64,000 nt of DNA, taken from Eucommia ulmoides (lineage: Eukaryota > Streptophyta > Magnoliopsida > Garryales > Eucommiaceae). The notes beneath the pieces were generated by a model. It was not told the origin of the DNA, made no database searches, and saw nothing but the letters and a program-made list of their open reading frames with translations. Below are positions 1-11,515 of this stretch, in pieces (the first letter of the stretch is position 1; every line of letters begins with the position of its first letter). The stretch lies in contig CM028340.1 of the NCBI GenBank assembly GCA_016647705.1, positions 14,709,001 through 14,773,000 of the forward strand, written 5' to 3'. The position numbers and the translations under genes were made by a program.

Positions 1-51
1 CAAAAACTACCAAAATCGGCTTGGGAATAAATAGATAAATTACACCTATTA
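1..51 (-). repeat. Terminal piece of a gypsy-type LTR, cut by the window edge
   Basis: The first 51 bases match the last 51 bases of the LTR ending at 8084 (CAAAAACTAC, TAAATTTCACCTATCA) with several substitutions; here the terminus reads CACCTATTA. Read on the minus strand this is the start of an LTR of the family beginning TGATAGGTG. The rest of the element lies left of the window. It abuts the G-rich array directly. Confidence 0.75.
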
Positions 52-1385
52 TAGGGTAGGGTAGAGCAGGAGAGGAAAATAGAGGGGGAGGGGTAGGGGC
101 CAGGGTAGGGTAGGGTAGAGTTGGGGGAAGGGTACGGTTGGGTAGGTGTAGGCGTAGGGGTAGGGGGTAGAGGGTAAGGGTAGGGTTAGGGTTGGGTAAA
201 TGGTAGAGGGTAAGGGGTAAGGTATGAAAGGGTAAGAGATAGGGGTAAAGGTAAAGGTAGGGGGAAAGCGGATAGGTATGGGAGGGTAGGTTGAAGGGTT
301 AGAGGTAGGGGTAGGGGAGGGTGAGGGTGGTGGGTAGAGTAAGGTAGAAAGGGAGAGAGTAACTAGAAGGGGGTAGGTGTAAGGGTTCGGGGAGGGGTAG
401 GGGTAAGGGGTAAGTGTAGGGTAGGGGTAGGGTAAATGGTAGAGTAGAGTATGGGAGGGTAGGTTGAAGGGTTAGGGGTAGGGGGTAGGGAAGGGTGGGG
501 GTGGTGGGTAGAGTAAAATGGAGGGGAAAATGGTAACTAGAAGGGGGTAGGGGTGAGGGTGAGAGGCTGTGAGGGGTAACGGGGAAGGGGTAATGAGTAC
601 GGGAATGAGGTAGAAGTGGGTAGAGGATAGGGGGTAGGGGTAGGGTAAAATGTAGAGAAGAGTATGAGAGGGTAGGTTAAAGGGTTAGGGGTAGGGGGTA
701 GGGAAGGGTAGGGGTGGTAGGTAGAGTAAGATGGAGGGGGAAAAGGTAACTAGAAGGGGGTGAGGGTGAGAGGGTGTGAGGGGTAACGGGGAAGGGGTAA
801 TGAGTACGAGAAGGAGGTAGAGATGGGTAGAGGGTAGGGGGTAGGAGTAGGTAGAGGGTGTAGGGGGTGAGGGGTAACGGGGAGGGATTACGGGTTAGAG
901 GATTAAGGTAGGAGGTAAGGGGTGGGGGATAGGGGGATGGGAGGTTGGGTATATGGGGAAAGGGTTTTGAGTTGGGGTAGATGTAGGGGAAAGAGAGAGA
1001 GAGTAGTAGGTAGGGGTAACGGGGAAAGGATGAGAGAGAGGTAAGGAGTAAGAGATGTAGGGAAAGGTGGGTAGGGGAAAAGGGGTAGGGGTAAGAGGAG
1101 TAAGGAAGGGTTACGGTAAGGTAAGGGGATGGGGTAAAGGTATGGGAGGCACAGGGTATAGGGGGTAGTGGGTAAGGGGTAAGATAGGGTAGGGGTTAAG
1201 GGGTAAGGGTAAGGGGGGAGGGGAGAGGGGTAAGGGGTAGAAGAGGGAAGATAAGGTGGGTGAAGGATAAGAGGTGAGGGGTAGGGGTAGAGGAGGGAAG
1301 GTTAGGGGTTAGGGGTGGAGGGTAGGAGAGGAAGGGGTAGGGGGTAGTAGGGGGTACGGGGTAAGGGTAGGGTTAGGGGAGGGTA
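52..1385. repeat. G-rich, telomere-like degenerate tandem array
   Basis: About 1.33 kb made almost only of G, A and T on the plus strand, dominated by GGGTAGGG, GGGTAAGGG and occasional GGGTTAGGG. Cytosine is nearly absent, so the strand bias is extreme. A higher-order unit starting ATGGGAGGGTAGGTTGAAGG recurs near 278, 451 and 664 (spacings about 173 and 213). The plant telomere unit is TTTAGGG; true TTTAGGG units are not seen, so this is at best a decayed telomere-derived or G-rich minisatellite array. The dense GGG runs could form G-quadruplexes. Confidence 0.85.
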
Positions 1386-2070
1386 TCCATAGAATTAAGA
1401 AAGGCTTGCCAAATGAGCATCTTGCACTTCCTATATCAAGGTCAGAACCCTCGAGGTTTGAGGTATGCAATATCATATGCACTTAACCATACTACACTAC
1501 CTTTCTCTTAGAGACCTATACTAATTCTCACACCAGAAATGTAATGTTGGCAAGCCCACCCGCGGTGCATTATTTTGCTGGAACCGAAACGAGAAAAAGT
1601 GAGTTAATCATCTCCATCAATCACCTCCCTGATCTCAGAAGCCAACGTATCCGGTGATCCCTTCCAGGCATCATCAAATATGTGTTAATTATTTTATTAT
1701 ATTTAAAAAAAATTTGATGTGGTGACATTTAGATATAGTTAAGAGAAATTACTCCTAATAAAAGTATTTATTTATTCATAATTTCAAGTCTTTGAGTTTG
1801 GTGTCGAATTTATTTTTTTACTAGAAATATTGCTGAAAATATATTCTATGTAGTAGGTGCTTGTACTCACAAACCATGCTTGAAAATTAAACCTCTTTCA
1901 AAGGAAATAACATATTTTCTTTCGGATGGATAATTTGAGGTATTGAACCCCTTTAGAAAGATCAATTATATTTACAAAATATATTTTTGGGTACAATACT
2001 ATGTGTTGAATGTTATGTTAATCTTTTATAGTTTGTGCCTTTGGGAACGGGTTATCCGCTAGTTCATCTC
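1386..2070. other. Unannotated intergenic DNA
   Basis: Ordinary AT-rich sequence between the G-rich array and the copia element. No reading frame of note, RNA gene or repeat boundary was recognised. Confidence 0.5.
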
Positions 2071-2075
2071 TAAAT

Positions 2076-2635
2076 TGTGGGATAAATTTTGATGATCTAA
2101 ACGTGCTCATGCATGTAAAATCAACAATTAGATCAATGCGGAAATATAAAAACAAATGGATCAATGTGTACCTCCAGCCATTGCCGTTCTCATTTGCTCA
2201 AGATTACGAGAAATGTTGGTTTCGGGTTAAGACTCTTCTGAACCTCAATCTCTGTTTGATGGTATATTTGGCTTCTAAAACGAGATTGTAGGTTTAGGGA
2301 ACCAAAACCGATTGCACAACCCCCTTTTATAGACTCTTCCGATCAAAGAGTCGGTTTTGGACGTGCAGAAAGGTAGTGGGTAGTTAGTCATCCATGAACC
2401 CACATTTTTTGTAACCTACCATGTAGAACATGGATCCATTTAAGGTCATGTAATCCCTCTCTCTATAGCTTATGTAACTTCCATGTTTTCTCTCTCTAGC
2501 ATGGAGTGATTGCCACGTGGATGCATGACCACTCTTGTAACCCACTTTACCCACTCTTGTAGTGTATGACAATGATCTACAAAAGAAGTGAACATTGTTA
2601 AATGAGATTCATGCAGGGGGACGTGGGTAGGAGGT
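2076..2635 (-). repeat. 3' LTR of copia 1, portion left of the nested insertion
   Basis: Aligns with 12567..13125 (shared ATGATCTAAACGTGCTCATG, the AGAGTCGGTTTTG segment, and TGTAGTGTATG.CAATGATC). Ends at GAGGT (2631..2635), the TSD of the nested gypsy-type element. Confidence 0.88.
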
Positions 2636-4011
2636 TGGTAGCGCAATTATTAACGTCTCTACTTTCATCGCAAGTGTACGGGTCAAGTTTTAGTATAATG
2701 GGAAGAGTAAGGGTTGTCGTATCTACTAGGATTGATTTAGATTATCGTTGAGTACCGTAATTGTCATAACCTAACTTTATTTAGGCGATAAAAAATAGGC
2801 TTTTGTTTATAAATATAAAATACTAATCTAATTAACTAATTAAACTAATTATACTATAATACTAATATGAGACATTTAGGGGAATGAATTATCTAGGAAT
2901 TAACTTCATTTACTTAAATGTGTTTGATTTTGTCTAATTTACATTAACGGTATTTGACATATTCGATAATATCGATATCAAAATCTCGTTCGCTACCTCT
3001 CCCGAGTGTAAAGTAAATGATATGTGATTTCGCGTCAACGCCGAAATCCCCTTCGAGCATCTATACGACACTTGGTCACATAAGTCTTGCCCCAACGTCA
3101 TGGATTACACACTTTCTCACGCCCTCCTGGGTCATTAGATCGTCGCGTTGTATTTAAACCTAGTCCAAATTCAGGATTACCTCTCCCGAGTGTCAAATTC
3201 CGATTTCTCAGTATATCATAATAAGCATATAAAGGAAATTAAAGAACAGTAAACACAATCAAATAACAAAGAACAACCATTAACCAAACACAATTCAAAC
3301 AAATAACATTTTCATAAACTATATTAATCCCATAGATAATCCATGTTTAGCTAATGGTTATAACCACATATACAACAACAAACGAGCTAAACATGCTCAA
3401 ACAAACTACCAAAGTTAAGAAATAAAAAGAGTAATGAAAGAGACTGACCGTTATCAGAAGAATCGACGCTAAAATCGCTCCGAGATCGTTCCCTTTTCTT
3501 GGAAATGTGATCTTCTCCTTTGGTTGTGTTGAGCACACCAAAATCTCCCCTCAAAATCTCTCTAACCGGTTCTATATTTCAAAATGGAGGAGAATGAGTG
3601 GATTAATGGTGAAAAAAATATCTAAAAATATCTAAAAGAAAACTTTACAGGTATAGGGCTCACCGCTGCAGCGGTGGGCATGTCAGTAGGCTATCTGGCG
3701 GGTAACTGCTGCACGATGGTTTCACTGTTGCAGCGGTGGAAATGCAGCAACTCTTTGTATTTTGACAGCTGCAGCGGTGGTTTTACCGTTGCAACGGTAG
3801 AGCTGCAGATGCTGGAAGGCCTTTTTGCTTGTTTTTCTACTGCTCTTCCACCTATTAGCTTGATTTCCAACCGTTTTAGCTCATTTTCATCCCAAACACA
3901 TGATTTATACAAAAACAAATAAAAACTAATTAAAATAAATTAAAACACTATAAAAATACTCAAAAACTACCAAATTCAGTTTAGAAATAAATGGATAAAT
4001 TTCACTTATCA
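2636..4011 (-). repeat. 3' LTR of G1
   Basis: 1376 bp; pairs with 6726..8084 over its whole length. Contains the conserved R/U5-like block (about 2985..3215) with two copies of ACCTCTCCCGAGTGT, and a U3 palindrome cluster (3660..3800) with CACCGCTGCAGCGGTG at 3661..3676. Confidence 0.92.
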
Positions 4012-4027
4012 AATACCCTCAAACTTA
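4012..4027 (-). other. Polypurine tract of G1
   Basis: Minus strand reads TTTGAGGGTATT directly before the 3' LTR, the position expected for a plus-strand primer. The same context (AGTTTGGAGGTAT) precedes the 3' LTR at 58793. Confidence 0.65.
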
Positions 4028-5485
4028 GAATTTTGCTAATTCTCGAGTAAAACACCCACACAATAAATGATACTATGACAACTAATTACCGAATTTAAAT
4101 ACTCAAAACAAAAAACACAAACAAGCTAAAAAACAATAACTTGCAAGTTTTCATCTAACGACCAAAACGTTTTCTTTTATCAGCCCCTAATCATGTCGAT
4201 TTCAAGAGTAAAACGCACCATGTGGTGTTCTAGAATTTCAATATTCAATAGCAGTAAGCGCCATTCTAGATCATGTTCAAGTGTGTGTGCGAAAACTCAA
4301 TCATACAAAAATCCACCGATCGGATTGGATTATCCACCAATAAAGCTCATGACTAAAACCAATAAGGTATAGGAAATCCATATACTAGACTGGGTTTCAC
4401 TCTCTACTAATGTAGGCTTAGAAATTCAAAAAAGATTAAAATGACTTGGTTTAGTTTTTGAAAAATGGCCAAGGGTATATCAAGAATATAAAAACAGGTT
4501 AATGCTATTAACTTAACGATACCCGAGGCACAATGCTTGGCTTAATCAAACTCGTAACCCCATACAGATCAATTCGAAAAAAACCCTGAACTTATATTTA
4601 AGAACGTAGTACTCACTTGTCAAGACAAAACAAAAATAATTTTTTTTAAACAAACACACCCCTAAACTTATTTGATTTGTTATAATTTAACGGATGTGGA
4701 AATACGATAGAAAAAATGACAAGTGAGTACTTGAATACCGAACCAATCAATGGTTCGTCCAAAACCCAACCACTCACTTTAAGTAGCATAAACAAATGCT
4801 AACTTGATTTCACTCAAATTGTGCCTTAGGTTTAGCGATAAAGGTTTGGAAAAAAATCAATTGGCCAAGGCATTTGTTACGTGTTCAGAATTGAACCGGC
4901 TAACAAGTTTCGACAGGGTAACAAGGGATAAATGATATTACATGGTAAGCTTCAAAGGCTTAAGCGATCAAAATGAATGCCTAAATCATATCTCCTGAAT
5001 TACCTCGCCTAGGATTTCGCTTGGAATTTCCCCCAAATGGGGTTCTAGAATCCTTATTGTCATGAACTTGGCTAACGAATAATCGGCATCAAATCAAGTG
5101 GATATTTATACATTGAGTTTAAGTGCTCGTGCATGTTAGGATCCACAATAACTTTTACCACAATGAAACGTCAATCACACAGAACACACATGAATGAGCA
5201 TTACGCATGATCTCGAAAAACAACCAGGGGATAATATCATCATCGGGTAATGACCCAAATGAACTACAAAACTCAGCACACAAAACAACAAACATACTAC
5301 AAACATAAAATTACTAACACTAAACTAAACAAGCATGCATACAGTTAACTTAAACTACACAACAAGTAATAACAATAAAACATACTAAAATACTACACAT
5401 CACCTCCAAACTTAAAATGGGCAGTGTTCAGAATGACCAAATCATCGTTCTCAACAATAGAAATAAAGTATGCCGATGAAGGGGG
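4028..5485 (-). other. Conserved non-coding 3' internal region of G1
   Basis: No convincing reading frame. It is recognisably homologous to 24660..26140 (same orientation) and to 57420..58790 (opposite orientation), with shared blocks such as the GTGGTGTTCTAGA and CTTGGTTTAGT segments and the GCGATAAAGGTTTGGAAAAA region. Conservation of a 1.5 kb untranslated segment among otherwise diverged elements suggests cis-acting function or simply recent common origin. Confidence 0.6.
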
Positions 5486-5489
5486 TTTA

Positions 5490-5525
5490 GAACACGTACC
5501 TTGGAGGTGAGATAATCTCGCCTCC
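5490..5525 (-). promoter_or_regulatory. Hairpin followed by a 5' splice-site-like motif (G1)
   Basis: On the minus strand 5525..5503 is an inverted repeat with 11 bp arms around one base (GGAGGCGAGAT / ATCTCACCTCC, one G-T mismatch), followed after one base by AGGTACGTGTTC (5501..5490), which fits the plant donor consensus AG|GTRNGT. The same arrangement is at 26146..26181 and 57025..57057. Function is inferred. Confidence 0.5.
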
Positions 5526-5593
5526 GAATCAAGTCGGCAGTGATGTATCTAATTTATTTTTGGTCTTGGGTTGCCTCCCAAGAAGTGATTGAT

Positions 5594-6566
5594 TTAAGGT
5601 CTTTGGCTTGACATGGAGAAGGGCTCGTCAAAGAGCGGCTTCCACCCGTAGTATGTGTCATACAACACCACATACGGGTCTTGGTTTTGAATGCCCTCAA
5701 GGCTGGCGAGATTTGGCATTAATCGAATCGATCTTTCAACAAGACTCTTCACCGACTCATGTACTTGGTGGGCATGAAAGAACATTGCAAATGGCGGTGA
5801 AGGACAAGTGAGCCACATCGGATTCTCGTAGATGTGATCGTCTTGGATCGGTGGTGGCATCACAATGTGGATCTCCAATGGTGAAGAATCACAGTCGTCG
5901 ATCTATGCTTAGGTTCCCGTCTCATTCGAATAATCATCATTGAACTCACCTAAGCTCTTTTTGCTCGTATCCAGTTCCTCCCGGTGGCTTTCACAAATAA
6001 ACGTGGCTTATTCGTCTCTCAGTGCCACCGTTTCTGACTCGGCCTCAATGAAGCTAACAAGCTGACCGATTTGCGTCTGAATAGACGTTACGGTCGCATC
6101 AATTTTGGCACAGACCGTCTCAATATTGTTAAGACGATCCTCGTGCTCATTTAGTCGGTCATTCATTTCCTTCCAAAACACCTGAGTCTCCCCCATAAAT
6201 TCAGCGAGCATGGTTTCCAATGCAGGGGAATACTCCATATGTTGGTCCAGGGTGTCAATCTATGGCTCCAAAATGGTGAAACTATCTCTCAAGCATTGGT
6301 AGCTTGTTGAATAATTCCAACTTTGAAAATCAAACTCGACCATGTCTTCCAACAACCAAAGGCTTCATCCGTTGTTAGTTGGTCGAAAAAGGTGGTATCG
6401 TTTTCTCTTTCCACTCGTGTTCTGCTTGCGGCTAATAACCCGTCGAGGAAGTTCAGTTGTTGACACTCCCTTGGGAAACGATGATTCGAAAACCGGAACA
6501 ACAACTCCTTGTATCGATCCCAAGCACAATAAAATGGCTCGGAATCGCATTAAAAAAAATGCATAA
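5594..6566 (-). pseudogene. gag-like relic of G1
   Basis: Minus-strand reading from 6566 down shows a piece resembling the retrotransposon gag domain (residues HRFPRECQQLNFLDGLLAA and FFDQLTTDEAFG near 6300..6480), then a 76-codon segment (6008..6238) with a heptad-like, coiled-coil-prone region ending in IQTQIGQLVSFIEAE, typical of the C-terminal side of Athila-type gag. A further 94-codon frame (5594..5878) is of unknown origin. The pieces are in different frames and have stops, so no full gag can be made. No zinc knuckle or pol domain was found. Confidence 0.6.
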
Positions 6567-6701
6567 ATACTTGTTGATCTAGTATCTTCAAGTACCCTGT
6601 ATGAAAAACAAAACTACAAAGAAAAAAAATTATAAACAAAATAAATGTCTAAATAAAATCAAGTTATTTACTCACAATATTAACAACAATCTAAAAACCA
6701 A

Positions 6702-6719
6702 TCCTTGACAACGGCACCA
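6702..6719 (-). other. tRNA-Asp-type primer binding site of G1
   Basis: Minus strand TGGTGCCGTTGTCAAGGA is close to the complement of the 3' end of plant tRNA-Asp (TGGCGCCGTTGCCGGGGA), starting seven bases inside the 5' LTR boundary. Confidence 0.75.
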
Positions 6720-6725
6720 AAAATT

Positions 6726-8084
6726 TGGTAGCGCAATTATTACGTCGCTACTTTCACCGCAAGTGTACGGATCAAGTTTTAGTATAATAAGAAGAGTAAG
6801 GGTAGTCGTATTTACAGGGATTGGTTTAGATTATCGTTGAGTACCGTAATTATCATAACCTAACTTTATTAAATCGATAAAAAATAGGTTTTTGTTTATA
6901 AATATAAAATACTAATCTAATTAACTAATTATACTATAATACTAATATGAGACGTTTAGGGGAATGAATTATCTAGGGATTAACTTCATTTACTTAAATG
7001 TGTTTGATTTCGACTAATTTACATTAACAGTACTCGACCTATTCGACAATCTTGGTATCGAAATCTCATTCACTACATCTCTTGAGTGTAAAGTGAATGA
7101 ATATGTGATTTCGTGTCAATGCCGAAATCCCCATCGAGCGTCTATACGACACTTGGTCACATGAGTCTCGCCTAACGTCATGGATTGTACACTTTCTAAC
7201 ACACTCCCGGGTCATTAGATCGTCGCATTGTGTTTAAACTCTAGTCTGAATTCGGGGTTACCTCTCCCGAGTGTCAAACCCCGATTTCTTAGTATATCAT
7301 AACAAGCATATAAAGAAAATTAAAGAACGGTGAACATAATCGAATAACAAAGAACAACCGTTAACGAAACACAATTCAAACAAATAATATTTTCATAAAC
7401 TATATTAATCTCATAGATAATCCATGTTTAGCTAATGGTCATAACTACATATACAATAACAAATGAGCTAAACATGCTCAAACAAACTACCAAAGTTAAG
7501 AAATAAAAGAGAAACAAAAGAGACTGGCCGTTATCCGAAGAATCGACACTAAAACCACTCTGAGATCGTTCCCTCTTCTTGAAAATGTGATCTTCTCCTT
7601 TGGTTGTGTTGAGCACACCAAAATCTCCCCTCAAAATCTCTCTAATCGGTTATGTATTTCAAAATAGAGGAGGAGGAGTGGATTAATGGTGAAAAAAATA
7701 TCTAAAAATATCTAAAAAAACACTTTACAGGTGCAGGGCTCACAGCTGCAGCGATGGGCATATTGGTAGGCTGTCTGGCAGGTAACCACTAGAGCGGTGG
7801 TTTTACCGCTGTAGCGGTGGAGCTCTCTACATTTTGACCGTTGTAGCGATGGAAATGCAGCAACTCTTTATACTTTGACCGCTACAACGGTGGAGCTGCA
7901 GATGTTGGAAGGCCTTTTTGCTTATTTTTCTACCGTTCTTCTACCACCGTTCCACCGACTAGCTTGATTTTCAACCGTTTTAGCTCATTTTCGTTCCAAA
8001 CACCTGATTTATACAAAAATAAATAAAAATACTCAAAAACTACTAAATTCGGTTTAGAAATAATTGGATAAATTTCACCTATCA
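6726..8084 (-). repeat. 5' LTR of G1
   Basis: 1359 bp, pairs with 2636..4011. Many transitions separate the two copies, suggesting an old insertion. Contains degraded palindromes at 7740..7895 (for example CAGCTGCAGCGATGG) and the two ACCTCTCCCGAGTGT-type motifs (near 7078 and 7262). Confidence 0.92.
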
Positions 8085-8170
8085 GAGGTTGGTCCGCCTT
8101 CTTATGTTTATTCTAGGTTCCAACTTCAATGATGTTTCTCAAATAAATAAATAAATAAATGTGTACACAA
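8085..8170 (-). repeat. 3' LTR of copia 1, remainder right of the nested insertion
   Basis: Resumes with the second GAGGT copy (8085..8089) followed by TTGGTCCGCC, which continues the interrupted LTR (compare ATTGATCCACC near 13120). The outer boundary toward the RNase H end is uncertain; an (AAAT)n run follows at about 8140..8162. Confidence 0.55.
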
Positions 8171-8224
8171 AGAAAGTTAAATAAGAGAAAACATCACAAA
8201 TAGAGTTTCATAAAAAATCCGTTC

Positions 8225-9129
8225 TTACAACGAAAATCACATAAAGGAACCAAGTCCCATCCTATCTACATGATCCTTAAATTTTAATGGTGGCATGCCT
8301 TTAGTCAAAGGATCAACAATCATCAATTCAATGCTAATGTGTTCAATGACCACTGTCTTATCTTTAACACGTTCCCTTATGGCTAGATACTTGATGACTT
8401 GCTTCGACTACCACTTTTGTTGTTTTTAGCCATAAAAACAGTAGCTGAATTGTCACAATATATCCTTAGTGGTCTAGAAATCGAATCCATAATTCTAAGC
8501 CCAGATATGAAACTCTTCATCCATACACCATGCGAGGTAGCCTCAAGACATGATACGAACTCAACCTCCATAGTGGAAGTGGCAGTTAAAGTCTGGTTTG
8601 TGCTTCTCCAAGATACAGCTCCACCAGCTAGCATGAAAACATATCCTAAAGTTAATTTTCGTGAATCAATGCAGCTAGCGTAGTCTGAATCAGAGTAGCC
8701 AATCACTTCCAAATTTTCAGTCCGTCTGTACATAAGCATGTAGTCTTTTGTTTGTTGAAGGTATCTCAACACCTTCTTTGCAGCTCTCCAGTGGTCCATA
8801 TCTGGATTACTCTGATATCTTCCCAACATCCCAACAGTAAATGTAATGTCAGGTCTAGTGCAAATCTGAGCATACATTAGGCTTCCAACCACAGAATCAT
8901 AAGGAATGTTCTTTATTTGTTCCCGCTCAAAATCGTTCTTCGGGCACTGGTTTAAATTGAACCTGTCACCCTTGACAATGGGAATTATACTTGGTGAACA
9001 ATTCTTCATCCGAAATCTCTCCAAAACCTTGTTGATGTAGGTCTCTTGAGACAGATCCAAGATCCCTCGAAATCTGTATCTAGGTATCATAATGCCAATG
9101 ACATAAAATGCATCATCCATATCTTTCAT
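8225..9129 (-). pseudogene. Copia 1: C-terminal reverse transcriptase and RNase H
   Basis: Reads as the thumb/connection of a copia reverse transcriptase followed by RNase H: residues MYAQICTRPDITFTVGML, then YSDSDYASCIDSRKLTLGYV, SWRSTNQTLTATSTMEVEF and YCDNSATVFMAKN. These are the usual copia RNase H landmarks with the acidic residues still present. The frame ends at 8383; a frameshift separates it from the last residues, which are recognisable down to about 8225. A frameshift at about 9130..9150 separates it from the palm domain. Confidence 0.85.
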
Positions 9130-9150
9130 ATCAAAGTTTTCAGAGAGAAA

Positions 9151-9860
9151 TTATTTCATCTCATATAGCAATCCATTGTCATTGGTTGCAAGTAAAATAT
9201 CATCCACATACAGAATGAGAAAACAAGTCTTACTCCCACTGACCTTCTGGTATATACATTGATCCATAACGTTTTCCACAAATCCAAATGAAGAGATAAC
9301 ATCATGAAACTTTAAAAACCATTGACAAGAAGCTTGTTTTAATCCATATATGGATTTTTTAAGCTTGCACACCAAATGCTCACCACCACTAGAGAAAAAT
9401 CTTTCTGGTTGTTTCATATAAACCGCTCCCTCTAGATCTCCATTGAGAAAGGCCATTTTCACTTCCATTTGTTGCAACTCTAAGTCAAAATGTGCAACTA
9501 ATGCAAGAATGATACGAAGAGAATCTTTCTTAGATACAGGAGAAAAAGTCTCCTTGTAATTGATTCCTTCCCTTTTGAGTGAATCCTTTAGCAACGATTC
9601 TTGTTTTATATCTCTCAACGTTGCCCAATGAGTCTTTCTTTGTTTTGAAAACCCATTTACATCCAATGACTTTTTTTGCACCATCAGGCAACTCAACAAG
9701 ATCTTAGACTTGGTTTGATGCCATAAAATTCATCTCATCTTTCAAAGCATCGTACCATAATTTCGATTCTTTGCATCTCATGGCTTGTGAAAACGTTTCA
9801 GGATCATTTTCGACTCTAATATTAAAGTTCGACTCTTGTAGATACACAACATAATCACTA
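9151..9860 (-). pseudogene. Copia 1: reverse transcriptase palm and fingers
   Basis: Recognised by MAFLNGDLEGAVYMKQPE, the KKSIYGLKQASCQW segment and an intact catalytic YVDD in LILYVDDILLATND (about 9190..9230). The N-terminal part, with the W-V-F-K and ETFSPVSK motifs, is disrupted by frameshifts upstream of 9699. In the family this enzyme copies the element RNA into cDNA within virus-like particles; this copy cannot be expressed intact. Confidence 0.88.
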
Positions 9861-9916
9861 GATATTGCTGATTTCCTCATTCTAGTAGATCTCCTTAATG
9901 ATGTATCAACAATTTC

Positions 9917-10972
9917 TTATTGTTCCTCATTAACAACTTGATTTACTGGATTGTTATCCGCAGTTTGTGGAGTTTTTTCAATTGGTTGTCCAACACTCAT
10001 TTGGACCTGAGGGGTGTAAATGACAATCAATATGTCTCTTGAGCAGAAGGGTTGAACATTAATATGATCTTTATTAGAAATTATATCTTGAGAACAATCA
10101 CTCCCATTAACCAAGTCATTCGCAAGAAACTTTGTATTTCTCGATTCCACAATCCTGGTGCTATGAGATGAACAATAGAATATATACCATTTGGATTTTT
10201 CGGCATATCTAATAAAATACCCACTTAGAGTCCTTGGGTCCAATTTTTTCTCTTGTGGGTTGTAAACTCTTATTTCAGACGAGCATCCCCAAACGCTTAT
10301 ATGTCGCAAACTCAGTTTTCAACCTTTCCACAATTCAAATGGCGTCTTTGGGACAACCTTGGTTGGAACTCGGTTTAATATATACGCTGCCGTTTTAAGA
10401 GCTTCAGTTTACAAGCATTCAAGAAGTTTGGAGTTACTGCGCATACTCCTAACCATGTATATTAAAGTTTGGTTTTTTCTTTCTGCCACACCATTTTGGT
10501 CTGGGGAACCACGCATGGTGTATTGGGCAACCATCCCATGCTCTTGAAGAAACTTCGCAAATGAACCAAGTGCTTGTTCATTCTCGGTATATCTACCATA
10601 ATATTCTCCACCTCTATCAGTCCTCACGATCTTAATTTTCTTTTCGCATTGCTTCTCTACTTCGGCCTTAAAATTTTTAAAGGCATCTAGTACTTTGTTC
10701 TTGTTTTGAAGCAAATAGATATATATGTATCGTGAATAATCATCTATGAAAGAGATGAAAGATTTCGGACCATGTATGTCCATATCTGGACAACAGATAT
10801 CTGAATGTATGATTTCTAACATTTCTGTACTCTTCTTTGTACCTTTCTTGGACTTGTTGGTTTGTTTTACCTTAATGTAATCCACAAAAGTCTCAAAATC
10901 AGTAAAATGTAAAGTACTAAGTACTTCATTATTTACTAATCTCTTAATTCTATGTATGGAGATATGTTCCAA
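9917..10972 (-). pseudogene. Copia 1: integrase
   Basis: Two overlapping-frame pieces (10409..10972 and 9917..10309). The first holds the catalytic core: EIIHSDICCPDM (first D), RTDRGGEYYGRY (second D) and SPDQNGVAERKNQTL (E), so the DDE triad survives. The second is the C-terminal part (VWGCSSEIRVYNPQEKKLDPRT). A frameshift near 10310..10408 separates them. Confidence 0.87.
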
Positions 10973-10981
10973 TCTCCGGTG

Positions 10982-11515
10982 CTACAAACTAGAAGATTCT
11001 TCATTCATAACACATAATTTTATACGAGCGTGAACATGCATAGCATTATTAGTGGCATAATTTTGCAAATCAATATAGAAAAGACTATCAGACAATGTAC
11101 CAGATCCAACAAGATTAGATTTATAAAACAAATTGAAAGATGTCTCATAAAAATTAAAGGAATAACCCAAAGGTACAAGTTTTGAAACTGAAATCAAATT
11201 CCTAGAGAAACTTGGAATATAAAAGGTAGTTTCTAAATTTAAAATAAAACCACTACTTAAAACTAAACTGCATGTTCCAACAGCCTCCACATGTGAACGC
11301 ATTTTGTTTCCTGAATAAATGCATTGCTCACTTGACATTGGCTTCCTTAGGTTTCGCATACCCTGCAAGGTATTTGAAACATGGATTGTAGAACCAGAAT
11401 TAATCCACAATGTGTTATAAATAACATCAACCATATTAAATTCATAACAAACAAATGAGATTGATTTACATTTCTTCTCAAGCCATTTTTGAAATTCATT
11501 GCAATCCTTCTTCAC
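10982..11515 (-). pseudogene. Copia 1: aspartic protease and GAG-pre-integrase, catalytic Asp replaced
   Basis: The protease motif reads WINSGSTIHVSN where the copia family has D-S-G, so the catalytic aspartate is Asn here. It is followed by the usual FYIPSFSRNLISVSKLV block and the GAG-pre-integrase LFYIDL segment. One continuous frame of about 177 codons. A GAC/GAT to AAC/AAT change is a single transition, as expected of a methylated, decaying repeat. Confidence 0.82.

Larger units (their letters stand above)
2636..8084 (-). mobile_element. Non-autonomous gypsy-type LTR retrotransposon G1, two LTRs, TSD GAGGT
   Basis: In plus-strand reading both LTRs run TGGTAGCGC...CACCTATCA (the left copy ends CACTTATCA) and are flanked by perfect 5 bp repeats GAGGT at 2631..2635 and 8085..8089. 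The primer site is tRNA-Asp type, as in Athila/Tat elements. The internal part is only about 2.7 kb and holds a gag-like relic without protease, reverse transcriptase or integrase, so mobilisation would need proteins supplied by another element. It inserted into the 3' LTR of copia 1 and is therefore younger than it. Confidence 0.9.

Noticed and set aside
52-1385. Calling the G-rich array a true plant telomere
   Set aside because: No runs of TTTAGGG; units are irregular GGGTAGGG/GGGTAAGGG with a larger internal period.
1430-1470. tRNA-like stretch CAGAACCCTCGAGGTTTGAGG
   Set aside because: No cloverleaf with proper acceptor and anticodon arms could be drawn.
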